64,000 nt of DNA, from contig NZ_AP022561.1 of the NCBI RefSeq assembly GCF_010726245.1, positions 1,984,001 through 2,048,000 on the forward strand, written 5' to 3'. The position numbers were made by a program, and so were the translations under genes. The notes under the pieces were generated by a model. It searched no databases. It was not told where the DNA came from and was given only the letters and a program-made list of their open reading frames with translations. Source of the stretch: Mycolicibacterium aichiense (GTDB taxonomy: Bacteria; Actinomycetota; Actinomycetes; Mycobacteriales; Mycobacteriaceae). Positions 26,232 through 34,237 of this stretch are shown in pieces. The first letter of the stretch is position 1. Each line of letters starts with the position of its first letter.

Positions 26232-26957
26232 TCAACCCGTCCCTTTCTGGGATTCCGACAATTCGGCGCGGTCGGCGTTGGCGACCGGGATCTGTGACCG
26301 CACGTCGTGGCCGGCGACCCCGTTGACCGTCGCGGTGACGATCGTCTGTTCGCGGCCCAGATCGATCAGCCGCTCGATGAGCAGGTCCCGGTTGAGGTCG
26401 CTGGTGACGAAATCGAGGTTGCCGACGACCAGCAGCGGGGGGCGCTTGGTGTTGGCCAGCGCAATACGAAGCAGCAGGCGGTCGAGCTCGGAGAGCTCTT
26501 CGAAGTATTCGTCGAGGGGAGGCAGTGGAAGCGGGCCGAACACCGGCGCGCAGACGGTCGTCAGCTCCGCCGGGTCGGCCCTGCGCACGAGGCGGAACCA
26601 CGGTGCGTCCCAACGCATTTGTTCAGTGATCAGATCGCGGACGGTGACCGACTCGGGAACGGTGTCGATCTCGTCGATACCCGCCAGGGCCGACTTGGCG
26701 AAGATGCTGCGGGCGTCGTCGGCGCCGAAGACGGTCAGCTCGCCGGACTGGGGTGCCATCCGTCCGGCGATCGTCATCAGCAGCGCCGTGCGTCCCGAGC
26801 CGGCCGGACACACCAGGACGTTGACGCCGCCGGCCGGCACCTCGAGGTCGACAGGACCATAGACCGGACCCCACGGGCCGCGCACCTTGATTCCTCGGGC
26901 GATGACAGCGGGTGGACCGGAGTCGTCACTGGGGCTGTCGGGCAATTCCGGTAACAC
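26232..26957 (-). CDS. Degenerate ABC-type ATPase partner of the YhgE/Pip protein
   Basis: A 241-residue protein with the overall ABC nucleotide-binding layout (ARGIKVRGPWGPVYGPVDLEVPAGG, then a P-loop region and a SGELTVFG segment). The key motifs are altered: Walker A reads CPAGSGRTALL with Arg in place of Lys; the LSGGQ signature is replaced by ELSELDRLLLRIALA; Walker B reads LLVVGNLD without the usual catalytic Glu. It may bind nucleotide without normal hydrolysis, or act structurally. GTG 26957 follows GGAGG by 6 nt. It is upstream of and nearly touching the YhgE gene. Confidence 0.75.
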   Translation of the reverse strand: MLPELPDSPSDDSGPPAVIARGIKVRGPWGPVYGPVDLEVPAGGVNVLVCPAGSGRTALLMTIAGRMAPQSGELTVFGADDARSIFAKSALAGIDEIDTVPESVTVRDLITEQMRWDAPWFRLVRRADPAELTTVCAPVFGPLPLPPLDEYFEELSELDRLLLRIALANTKRPPLLVVGNLDFVTSDLNRDLLIERLIDLGREQTIVTATVNGVAGHDVRSQIPVANADRAELSESQKGTG

Positions 26958-27059
26958 TGCGCACCTCCCGCGTCGTGCGTGCCAGCACATCAGAACACGC
27001 CGCGGCGGTGCCGCGCGCGGAAAATTATGCACGCCCAGGGCGCGACCGGGCGAGATCGC

Positions 27060-27065
27060 TAGGCT
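27060..27065 (+). promoter_or_regulatory. -10 hexamer TAGGCT, leaderless promoter of the PCD/VOC-like gene
   Basis: TAGGCT, GACCTCC, then GTG 27073. On the other strand CATAAT at 27029-27024 could be the -10 of the divergent ABC-like gene. Confidence 0.5.
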
Positions 27066-27072
27066 GACCTCC

Positions 27073-27747
27073 GTGAGTGCGCCGGACCGGCCGAGCCGCC
27101 AGGACATCGCTGACGCGGTCACCGGCCTGGGCTGGCGGCTGGTGCTCGGTGCGATCTACGCCGAGGTGGCGGTGTCGTCGCTGGCCGACGCCGGTGAGGT
27201 GGCCGCTCTGGTGCTGGCCGCCGTCGGCGCGGACGGCCAGGGTCACGTGAGCATCGACATTCGGGCCGATCGAGTGGTGATTCGGCTGCAGTCTGCGGTC
27301 TCCGGGACGGTCACGAATGCGGATATCGCTCTGGCAGAAGCAATTTCATCGGCACTATCGGAGCGAAGCCTGCACCTTTCGCCGGGCTTCGTGCAGGCAT
27401 TCGAGATCGCCATCGATGCGCTGGACATCAGCGCGGTCCGGCCGTTCTGGCAGGCGGTCACCGGTTACGTCGACGAGGTCGGGCCATCGGATCTGACCGA
27501 CGGTCTGGTCGACCCGGCCGGGCGCGGTCCGGCGATCTGGTTTCAGCAGATGGATGCGCCGCGGCCACAGCGCAACCGCATCCACCTCGACATCGACGTG
27601 CCGCACGACGTGGCATCGTCGCGCGTCGCCGCGGCGCTCGCCGCTGGCGGGACGCTGCTGTCCGATCGCCGCGCGCCCGCGTTCTGGGTGCTGGCCGATC
27701 CGGAGGGCAACGAAGCCTGCATCTGCACCTGGCAGGGACGCGACTGA
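27073..27747 (+). CDS. Two-domain protein: pterin-carbinolamine-dehydratase-like plus VOC (glyoxalase-like) domain
   Basis: A 224-residue soluble protein. The first about 115 residues begin [19 protein letters not shown] and continue with a region reminiscent of pterin-4a-carbinolamine dehydratase. The second part ([12 protein letters not shown] ... [14 protein letters not shown] ... [17 protein letters not shown]) is a VOC fold with the typical DPEGNE end. Fusions of this kind occur in actinobacteria; activity is not assigned. The start GTG 27073 is set by the leaderless promoter. It lies 23 bp upstream of proS on the same strand, but proS has its own promoter. Confidence 0.65.
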   Translation: MSAPDRPSRQDIADAVTGLGWRLVLGAIYAEVAVSSLADAGEVAALVLAAVGADGQGHVSIDIRADRVVIRLQSAVSGTVTNADIALAEAISSALSERSLHLSPGFVQAFEIAIDALDISAVRPFWQAVTGYVDEVGPSDLTDGLVDPAGRGPAIWFQQMDAPRPQRNRIHLDIDVPHDVASSRVAAALAAGGTLLSDRRAPAFWVLADPEGNEACICTWQGRD

Positions 27748-27756
27748 GGGCATCGC

Positions 27757-27762
27757 TAGGCT
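27757..27762 (+). promoter_or_regulatory. -10 hexamer TAGGCT, leaderless promoter of proS
   Basis: TAGGCT, TGCCCACT, then GTG 27771. This start gives the N-terminus [13 protein letters not shown] expected for mycobacterial ProRS. Confidence 0.6.
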
Positions 27763-27770
27763 TGCCCACT

Positions 27771-29525
27771 GTGATCACCCGCATGTCCGAGCTGTTCTTG
27801 CGCACTCTGCGCGACGATCCAGCCGACGCCGAAGTGCCCAGCCACAAACTGTTGATCCGCGCCGGGTACGTCCGGCCGGTGGCGCCGGGGCTCTACACCT
27901 GGCTGCCGCTGGGCCTGCGGGTGCTGCGCAAGATCGAGAAGATCGTGCGCGAGGAAATGGTCGCGATCGGCGGCCAGGAGATCCTGTTCCCGGCGCTGCT
28001 GCCGAAGGCGCCCTACGAGACCACCAACCGCTGGACCGAGTACGGCGACGGGGTGTTTCGGCTCAAGGACCGCCGCGGCAACGACTACATGCTGGGACCC
28101 ACCCACGAGGAGTTCTTCACTCTGACGGTGAAGGGGGAGTACAGCTCCTACAAGGACTTCCCGCTGCTGATGTTCCAGATCCAGACCAAGTACCGCGACG
28201 AGGCCCGGCCGCGGGCCGGGATCCTGCGCGGGCGCGAGTTCATCATGAAGGACTCCTACTCGTTCGACGTCGACGACGCCGGCCTCAAGACCGCGTACCA
28301 CGCGCACCGCGAGGCTTACCAGAACATGTTCAAGCGCATGGCAATTCGCTATGTGATCGTCTCGGCGGTGTCCGGCGCGATGGGCGGTTCGGCCTCGGAG
28401 GAATTCCTGGCCGAAAGCGAGATCGGCGAGGACACCTTCGTGCGGTGCGTGGAATCCGGGTACGCGGCCAACGTCGAGGCAGTGGTCACCGCGGTGCCGG
28501 AGGCAAGGCCGGCTGAGGAGGTGGCCGGGCTTCCGCCTGCCACCGTGCATGACACCGGCGACACCCCGACCATCGCCACCCTGGTGGAATGGGCGAACTC
28601 CGCCGGCCTGGGCCGGGAGATCACTGCCGCTGACACTTTGAAGAACGTGCTGCTCAAGACGCGCGTGCCCGGCGGGGAGTGGGAACTGCTGGCCATCGGG
28701 GTGCCCGGTGACCGGGAGGTCGACGACAAACGCCTCGGTGCCGCCTTGGAGCCCGCCGAGTATGCGCTGCTCGACGACGCCGACTTCGCCAGGTACCCGT
28801 TCCTGAAGAAGGGATATATCGGCCCGAAAGGCTTGCTGGCCAACGGGGTTCGCTATCTGGTGGATCCGCGGGTGGTGGACGGGACGGCCTGGATCACCGG
28901 CGCAGACGAAACCGGAAAGCACGTCGTCGGCTTGGTCGCGGGCCGGGATTTCGTCGCCGACGGCACCATCGAGGCCGCCGAGGTGCGCGACGGCGACCTG
29001 TCGCCCGACGGCGCCGGACCATTGGTGTCGGCGCGCGGCATCGAGATCGGTCACATCTTCCAGTTGGGCCGCAAGTACACCGACGCCTTCGCCGCGGACG
29101 TCCTCGGCGAGGACGGCAAGCCGGTGCGGCTCACGATGGGTTCCTACGGAGTCGGGGTGTCCCGGCTGGTCGCGGTGATCGCCGAGCAACAGCACGACGA
29201 GCTCGGACTGCGCTGGCCGGCGTCGGTGTCACCGTTCGACGTGCACGTGGTGATCGCCAACAAGGACGCGCAGGCCCGCGCCGGGGCGCAGGAGCTGGCC
29301 CGCGACCTGGACCGGCTCGGCCTGGAGGTTCTGCTCGACGACCGTACGGCCTCGCCGGGGGTGAAGTTCAAGGACGCCGAGTTGCTCGGTGTGCCGTGGA
29401 TCGTCGTGGTCGGGCGTGGCTGGGCCGACGGGGTGGTCGAGCTGCGTAACCGGTTCACCGGGGAGAAGCGCGAGATCGCGGCCGACGGTGCCGTCGCCGA
29501 CATCGCGGCCGCACTCACCCCCTAG
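27771..29525 (+). CDS. proS: Prolyl-tRNA synthetase (bacterial type with insertion domain)
   Basis: A 584-residue class II aminoacyl-tRNA synthetase that charges tRNA-Pro. Motifs present are GLYTWLPLG (motif 1 region), [24 protein letters not shown] (motif 2), the INS editing domain (about residues 220-400) with [20 protein letters not shown], motif 3 [18 protein letters not shown], and a C-terminal anticodon-binding domain. I start at GTG 27771; the TTG at 27762 is part of the promoter. Its stop shares CTAG with the convergent ferritin-like gene. Corresponds to Rv2845c. Confidence 0.97.
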   Translation: MITRMSELFLRTLRDDPADAEVPSHKLLIRAGYVRPVAPGLYTWLPLGLRVLRKIEKIVREEMVAIGGQEILFPALLPKAPYETTNRWTEYGDGVFRLKDRRGNDYMLGPTHEEFFTLTVKGEYSSYKDFPLLMFQIQTKYRDEARPRAGILRGREFIMKDSYSFDVDDAGLKTAYHAHREAYQNMFKRMAIRYVIVSAVSGAMGGSASEEFLAESEIGEDTFVRCVESGYAANVEAVVTAVPEARPAEEVAGLPPATVHDTGDTPTIATLVEWANSAGLGREITAADTLKNVLLKTRVPGGEWELLAIGVPGDREVDDKRLGAALEPAEYALLDDADFARYPFLKKGYIGPKGLLANGVRYLVDPRVVDGTAWITGADETGKHVVGLVAGRDFVADGTIEAAEVRDGDLSPDGAGPLVSARGIEIGHIFQLGRKYTDAFAADVLGEDGKPVRLTMGSYGVGVSRLVAVIAEQQHDELGLRWPASVSPFDVHVVIANKDAQARAGAQELARDLDRLGLEVLLDDRTASPGVKFKDAELLGVPWIVVVGRGWADGVVELRNRFTGEKREIAADGAVADIAAALTP

Positions 29526-30013
29526 GACTCGGTGCCGCCGGGGAACGGCTCGGTCAGCGGCCGGATCCCCAGCACCTGCTTCCAGCGTGCCGTCAGGACC
29601 GCCGTCTCGGTCAGCGCGCTGACCCCGAAGGCGCGGTCCTGGTCGGTCGCCGCCTGTTCGATCACCGCACGCCAGGCCGTCGCGCAGTCATCCTCCATGC
29701 GGATCGCGAGGTTGCCCGCGTCGGTCGGGGTGTTCACCGCCATCGGCAGCTGATATCCGGCGGCGGGCACCGGTGCCTTGGCCGACCGGCCGGTCAGCAT
29801 CGCGATGGCCGCTTCGCGTCGCTCGCGGTGCTGGGCCATCGCTTCGGAAACCAGGTCGTTCTCGTCCGGAGAGCTGTGGGCCGAGACGATGCCGTACCCG
29901 TAGATCGCCGCGTGCTCGGTAGCCACCGCGTCGAACAGCGCCGCCGCAGCCGCATCAGACGGCCGGTCGGGATTTGCCGTGGTCGACGGAGTCGGAGATG
30001 TCGGTGAGGTCAT
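29522..30013 (-). CDS. DUF4439 ferritin-like protein
   Basis: A 163-residue, Ala-rich helical protein. [22 protein letters not shown] and [16 protein letters not shown] carry Glu/His pairs of the kind found in ferritin-like four-helix bundles ([15 protein letters not shown]). The family is assigned as DUF4439; metal binding is not proven. It is coupled to the upstream Tat-lipoprotein gene by an ATGA overlap. The pair lies on the minus strand between proS and rimP, in the position of Rv2844/Rv2843. Confidence 0.7.
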   Translation of the reverse strand: MTSPTSPTPSTTANPDRPSDAAAAALFDAVATEHAAIYGYGIVSAHSSPDENDLVSEAMAQHRERREAAIAMLTGRSAKAPVPAAGYQLPMAVNTPTDAGNLAIRMEDDCATAWRAVIEQAATDQDRAFGVSALTETAVLTARWKQVLGIRPLTEPFPGGTES

Positions 30014-30540
30014 TGCCCGGCCTTCCCGGCGGCGAGCGCCACCGTGTATCCGGCGACGCAGGACGCCGCGATCGAGCCGATCAGCCCGGCCCGGTACCCG
30101 GACAGGGTCGGTGCCAGTGACGTGGCGCTGTCGGCCGAGCTGCGCAGCGCGGCGATCACATCGGCCACCGTCGGTGCTGGGGTGGCGGCCGCCGACGTGG
30201 CGGTCGGAGCGGTCGAACTCGTCGTCGATGCCGGTTTGCCGGAGAGCCGCGCGACCTCGGCAGCCAGCACCGTGGCGTGCCTCCCGCGCTCGGCCGCCAG
30301 CTCGGTCAATGCCGGCGCCAGCGCAGGGGGAGCGGTCTTGGCCGCGGCAGCCGCCAGTTCGCTGTCATGGCGGGCCAACTCGGCCTGTTGCTCCAACGGG
30401 TCGGGCTCGGGTGGCGCAGGGTTTCCGCAGGCGGTACCCGCCGCGCCCACCACGGCGAGCAGCGCCAACCCGCGGCCGCCGTCGATGAGAACTCGTCGTC
30501 GGGATATCCCGCCGAACGGGCGGGGATCTCGGCTCAGCAC
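30010..30540 (-). CDS. Probable Tat-exported lipoprotein of unknown function (Rv2843-like)
   Basis: A 176-residue protein with a twin-arginine signal ([22 protein letters not shown]) followed by Cys in GTACGNP, which could be lipidated although the lipobox is not canonical. The mature part is Ala-rich and helical, with a conserved [13 protein letters not shown] stretch and [20 protein letters not shown], resembling a ferritin-like bundle with a Thr/Ala/Pro-rich insertion. GTG 30540 has an AGGA site 7 nt upstream. The partner gene downstream overlaps by 4 bp; together they may be an exported/cytoplasmic ferritin-like pair. Function not known. Confidence 0.65.
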   Translation of the reverse strand: MLSRDPRPFGGISRRRVLIDGGRGLALLAVVGAAGTACGNPAPPEPDPLEQQAELARHDSELAAAAAKTAPPALAPALTELAAERGRHATVLAAEVARLSGKPASTTSSTAPTATSAAATPAPTVADVIAALRSSADSATSLAPTLSGYRAGLIGSIAASCVAGYTVALAAGKAGQ

Positions 30541-30555
30541 GCCAACATCCTGCCA

Positions 30556-30583
30556 TTGCGGCGCCCGGTGCTGGCGTATCGTG
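30556..30583 (+). promoter_or_regulatory. Candidate promoter of the rimP-nusA operon
   Basis: TTGCGG (30556-30561) and TATCGT (30578-30583) are separated by 16 bp, about 70 nt before the rimP start. A 16-bp near-palindrome, GGCTCTCTCGAGAGCC (30591-30606), would lie at the 5' end of the message. Confidence 0.35.
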
Positions 30584-30654
30584 GAGGGCTGGCTCTCTCG
30601 AGAGCCCTGCATCCGACGCAGCTGATCAGGACAACTCAAGATGAGGAGCTCGCC

Positions 30655-31188
30655 GTGGCTGGCCGTTCTACGGGGCTACCAACCCAGAAGCAGGTGATCG
30701 AGCTACTCGATGGTGAGTTCGTGCGCGCCGGATACGAAATCGAAGACGTCGTAATCGACACCCGCCCGCAGCCGCCGCGCATCACCGTCATCGCCGACGG
30801 CGACAAGCCGCTGGACTTGGACACCGTCGCCGCGCTGTCCCGCTCGGCCTCGGCACTGCTGGACGACCTGATCAGCGGCGAGGACGCCTACGTCCTCGAA
30901 GTCACCTCGCCCGGTGTGGACCGGCCGTTGACCGCGGAAAAGCATTTTCGTCGTGCGCACACCCGCTTGGTCGACGCCGAACTGGTCGACGGAACCACTG
31001 TCACCGCCCGGTTGGGCATGGTGTCCGACGACGCCGTCGACTTGGTGGTGCGCGAGCGCAACGATTGGACGGTGCGCCGAATTCCGCTGGCCGACATTGT
31101 CAAAGCTGTTGTCCAGGTTGAGTTTTCACCACCAAAGCCACGCGAGCTCGAACTTGCGGGAGCAGCCGGAACGGAGGCCGAAGCATGA
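30655..31188 (+). CDS. rimP: Ribosome maturation factor RimP
   Basis: A 177-residue factor for 30S subunit assembly. Conserved segments are [53 protein letters not shown] and a C-terminal Sm-like domain with [17 protein letters not shown]. The start is GTG 30655, 6 nt after GAGGAG; the longer open frame upstream is not family-like. It is the first gene of the rimP-nusA-...-infB-rbfA operon and overlaps nusA by 4 bp (ATGA). Confidence 0.93.
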   Translation: MAGRSTGLPTQKQVIELLDGEFVRAGYEIEDVVIDTRPQPPRITVIADGDKPLDLDTVAALSRSASALLDDLISGEDAYVLEVTSPGVDRPLTAEKHFRRAHTRLVDAELVDGTTVTARLGMVSDDAVDLVVRERNDWTVRRIPLADIVKAVVQVEFSPPKPRELELAGAAGTEAEA

Positions 31189-32219
31189 ACATCGACATGA
31201 CCGCCCTGCATGCGATCGAGATCGATCGCGGTATCTCGGTCGACGAGCTGCTCGACACCATCAAGACGGCGTTGCTGACCGCCTACCGGCACACCGAGGG
31301 GCATCAGCCCGACGCGCGCATCGAGATCGACCGCAAAAGCGGTGCGGTGCAGGTGATTGCGCGCGAGACCGACGAAGACGGCAACCTGATCAGCGAATGG
31401 GACGACACGCCAGAGGGATTCGGCAGGGTGGCGGCGACGACGGCCCGTCAGGTCATGCTGCAGCGATTCCGTGACGCCGAGAACGAGCGCAGCTACGGGG
31501 AGTTCTCCGCCCGGGAAGGCGACATCGTCGCCGGTGTCATCCAGCGCGACGCCCGCGCCAATGCGCGCGGCCTGGTCGTCGTGCGGCTGGGCAGTGAAAC
31601 CAAGGGCGCCGAAGGTGTCATCCCGGCCGCCGAGCAGGTGCCCGGAGAAACCTACGAGCACGGCGACCGGTTGCGCTGCTACGTCGTCGGAGTCAGCCGC
31701 GGTGCGCGCGAACCGCTGATCACGCTGTCGCGCACCCACCCGAACCTGGTTCGCAAGCTGTTCTCGCTGGAGGTGCCCGAGATCGCCGACAACTCGGTCG
31801 AGATCGTCGCGGTGGCTCGAGAGGCCGGACATCGGTCCAAGATCGCGGTCAACTCGAAGATTCCGGGGCTCAACGCGAAGGGCGCCTGTATCGGCCCGAT
31901 GGGTCAGCGGGTGCGAAACGTGATGAGCGAACTGTCCGGCGAGAAGATCGACATCATCGACTTCGACGAGGACCCGGCGCGGTTCGTCGCCAACGCGCTG
32001 TCGCCGGCCAAGGTCGTCTCCGTCTCCGTCATCGATGCGAACACCCGCGCGGCGCGGGTGGTGGTGCCCGACTTCCAGCTGTCGCTGGCGATCGGCAAGG
32101 AAGGGCAGAACGCCCGACTGGCCGCCCGCCTGACCGGGTGGCGCATCGATATCCGCAGCGACGCCGCAGCGCCGGAAGCCGACCCGCACCGTGGCGCGTC
32201 GCATGACGTGGAGCAGTGA
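31185..32219 (+). CDS. nusA: Transcription termination/antitermination protein NusA
   Basis: A 344-residue RNA polymerase-binding elongation factor. It contains the N-terminal domain ([25 protein letters not shown]), an S1 domain ([11 protein letters not shown] to [14 protein letters not shown]), and two KH domains with [18 protein letters not shown] and [19 protein letters not shown]. There is no C-terminal acidic repeat, as usual in actinobacteria. It overlaps rimP. The usual next gene ylxR is displaced by an inserted FAD protein gene (32318). Confidence 0.96.
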   Translation: MNIDMTALHAIEIDRGISVDELLDTIKTALLTAYRHTEGHQPDARIEIDRKSGAVQVIARETDEDGNLISEWDDTPEGFGRVAATTARQVMLQRFRDAENERSYGEFSAREGDIVAGVIQRDARANARGLVVVRLGSETKGAEGVIPAAEQVPGETYEHGDRLRCYVVGVSRGAREPLITLSRTHPNLVRKLFSLEVPEIADNSVEIVAVAREAGHRSKIAVNSKIPGLNAKGACIGPMGQRVRNVMSELSGEKIDIIDFDEDPARFVANALSPAKVVSVSVIDANTRAARVVVPDFQLSLAIGKEGQNARLAARLTGWRIDIRSDAAAPEADPHRGASHDVEQ

Positions 32220-32264
32220 CGAAACCGGGCGCTGAGCTGCTGATGTAGCCGCATCGGCCTTCGG

Positions 32265-32305
32265 TGGGTACACCATCGTCAATTAGATGGGTGCACCATC
32301 GTCAA
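32265..32305 (+). repeat. Two 18-bp direct repeats upstream of the inserted FAD gene
   Basis: TGGGTACACCATCGTCAA (32265-32282) and TGGGTGCACCATCGTCAA (32288-32305) differ at one base, with a 23-bp period. The second ends 12 bp before the proposed TTG start, so a protein binding here could control the gene. No other copies were noticed in the window. Confidence 0.6.
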
Positions 32306-32317
32306 AGGGGGAATCCG

Positions 32318-33724
32318 TTGGCAGAACTCGGGGCTGCGCAGTCCGTCGACGTGCTCGTGGTCGGAGCGGGTCCGACCGGGCTGACGGCGGCCGATGCGTG
32401 TGTCGCCGCCGGGTCTTCGGTGGCCGTCGTGGAGCGCACCGGCTTTGTGGGCGGGTTGGCGCGTCCGGCAACGGTGGCCGGCCATGACGTCGACCTCGGC
32501 GGTCACCGGCTGCTGTCCGCGACGCCGGAGCAGCGCCGGGTGTGGCTGGACTTCGCCGACCGGCTCGGCGGTATCCCGATGTCGGACATCGACCGGCACA
32601 GCGGAATTCTGCGGGAAGGTTACGTGGTCAGCTATCCGTTCGACTGGCGGCAGTTTCGCCATTCGGCGCCGCTGTCAGTCCGTGCCCGCGGCGCAGCTTC
32701 GCTCATCGCCTGGAAGCTGACGGCGCCGACCGGCCGCACCGACGACACCCTCGATGACTGGGTCAAAAACCGGTACGGGCCGTACCTGTCGGAGAAGTTC
32801 ATGGCCCCGCACGCGCGGAAGGTGTTCGGTATCGACCCGAAGAACATTCCGGCGGCGTGGGCGTCGCAGCGGATCCTCTCGCCGCGACTTGCCTCGGTAC
32901 TGGCCACCGCGTTGCCGCGGCTGCGGGAATCGACGCGTCCCGACGAGCCGACCGACAGGTTCATCTACCCGCACGGCGGGGCGGGGGTCCTGTGGTCGCG
33001 CCTGGCCGCATCGTTGGGACGAAAAGTCGACTGGCTGTTCGACTCCACCGTGGCCGCTATCACGAGGTCCAGTGGCGGACGATTCACCGTCACCATGTCG
33101 GGCCACGGCGGAGAGCACGTCGTGTCCTGCGGGCGGATCATCTGGACCGGGCGACCCGATGACCTTGCCACGAGCCTGGGGCTGACCGAGCTGTCCGCCG
33201 CCATCGCGCGGGCCTCCGGACGGCGCGACCTCGTCGTCGGCGTGGTGCGACTGCCCGACGCGCCGCCGACCTGGCATGGCTACCAGTGGCTGTACACCCA
33301 CGACGCCGGCGTGCGGGCGCACCGGTTCAACAACTACGGCGAGTGGAAGACACTGAATTGTCCGTCCGGCGTCATCGGCCTGGAGTACGCCGTGCCGTCC
33401 GGTGAGGCGTTCGACGTTGCATCCACTGCTTCGAAGGACATGTCCATCCTGCTCAACGGGGGTTCCTTCGAGTTCCTGGGATCCGAGATGACCGCCGACG
33501 CCTATTCCAACTTCGACGCCGCCGCGCACCTGTTCGACGAGCTCGACACGGCACTTCGGCGGTTCGGCGCCGGGATCATCGCCACGGGACGTCAGGGCGC
33601 CGGGATCTACATCAACCTCGACCAGGCCAGGGAGCTGGGAACGCGGGTGGGCGCACTGCCCGCCGACCTCGCGGGCGTGGTCGGGCGGGACGAATATTCG
33701 CGGTATCAGGAGAAAGCGGGCTGA
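32318..33724 (+). CDS. FAD-dependent amine-oxidase/UDP-galactopyranose-mutase-like protein
   Basis: A 468-residue flavoprotein with an N-terminal GxGxxG FAD fold (VLVVGAGPTGLTAADAC, about residues 13-29), VERTGFVGGLARP and DLGGHRLLSATPEQ, similar to protoporphyrinogen-oxidase/amine-oxidase and mutase-like proteins seen beside glycan genes. Later parts include SEKFMAPHARKVFGIDP and HRFNNYGEWKT. The substrate is unknown. Start TTG 32318 follows AAAGGGGG; an ATG-type extension upstream would run over the direct repeats. It sits between nusA and ylxR, which are adjacent in H37Rv, so it is an insertion into a core operon. Confidence 0.75.
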   Translation: MAELGAAQSVDVLVVGAGPTGLTAADACVAAGSSVAVVERTGFVGGLARPATVAGHDVDLGGHRLLSATPEQRRVWLDFADRLGGIPMSDIDRHSGILREGYVVSYPFDWRQFRHSAPLSVRARGAASLIAWKLTAPTGRTDDTLDDWVKNRYGPYLSEKFMAPHARKVFGIDPKNIPAAWASQRILSPRLASVLATALPRLRESTRPDEPTDRFIYPHGGAGVLWSRLAASLGRKVDWLFDSTVAAITRSSGGRFTVTMSGHGGEHVVSCGRIIWTGRPDDLATSLGLTELSAAIARASGRRDLVVGVVRLPDAPPTWHGYQWLYTHDAGVRAHRFNNYGEWKTLNCPSGVIGLEYAVPSGEAFDVASTASKDMSILLNGGSFEFLGSEMTADAYSNFDAAAHLFDELDTALRRFGAGIIATGRQGAGIYINLDQARELGTRVGALPADLAGVVGRDEYSRYQEKAG

Positions 33725-33791
33725 GGACGGGACCCGCGTCGCCCAGCCAAGGGTGGTTCTGGGCGGCGCCGCGATGACGGTAGACTATGCC

Positions 33792-34157
33792 GTGATCCAG
33801 CGCGAGACTCCGGCTTCCGAGAGACCGCATCGACGTACCGAAGGTCCGGTGCGGACATGTGTCGGGTGCCGGAAGCGAGAGTTGGCCGTCGATCTCCTCC
33901 GAGTGGTGGCTGTGTCGAACGGGAACGGCCATTGCGCCCTAACCGTTGATCAGGCAGGTAACCTCCCGGGGCGGGGTGCGTGGCTGCACCCCGATGACCG
34001 GTGCCTGCAGGCAGCGTTCCGACGGCGAGCTTTCGGGCGAGCGTTGCGCATCACCGGTTCACCGGATACATCCGCGGTGGTCGAGTACGTCGAGAGATCG
34101 ACGGACCAGACCAGCCCGGCAAGAGAACAGGCAGCGAAGAACATGAGCACACCGTGA
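33792..34157 (+). CDS. YlxR-family RNA-binding protein (RnpM-like)
   Basis: A 121-residue homologue of Rv2840c. The YlxR core is RTCVGCRKRELAVDLLRVV (about residues 18-36) and LPGRGAWLHPDDRCLQAAFRRRAF. YlxR proteins bind RNA; in Bacillus one modulates RNase P. The start is GTG 33792 (VIQRETPASERP), matching the shorter mycobacterial form; TAGACT ends 5 bp before it and may be a -10. An in-frame ATG at 33774 is possible. It lies between the inserted FAD gene and infB. Confidence 0.85.
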   Translation: MIQRETPASERPHRRTEGPVRTCVGCRKRELAVDLLRVVAVSNGNGHCALTVDQAGNLPGRGAWLHPDDRCLQAAFRRRAFGRALRITGSPDTSAVVEYVERSTDQTSPAREQAAKNMSTP

Positions 34158-34237
34158 AGTCCCGACGATGACCATGCGTCGTAGCTAAACCCGAGGCGCG
34201 GCCTACCACCGCTGTCGCCTCTTGAGTAGGAGATGTA

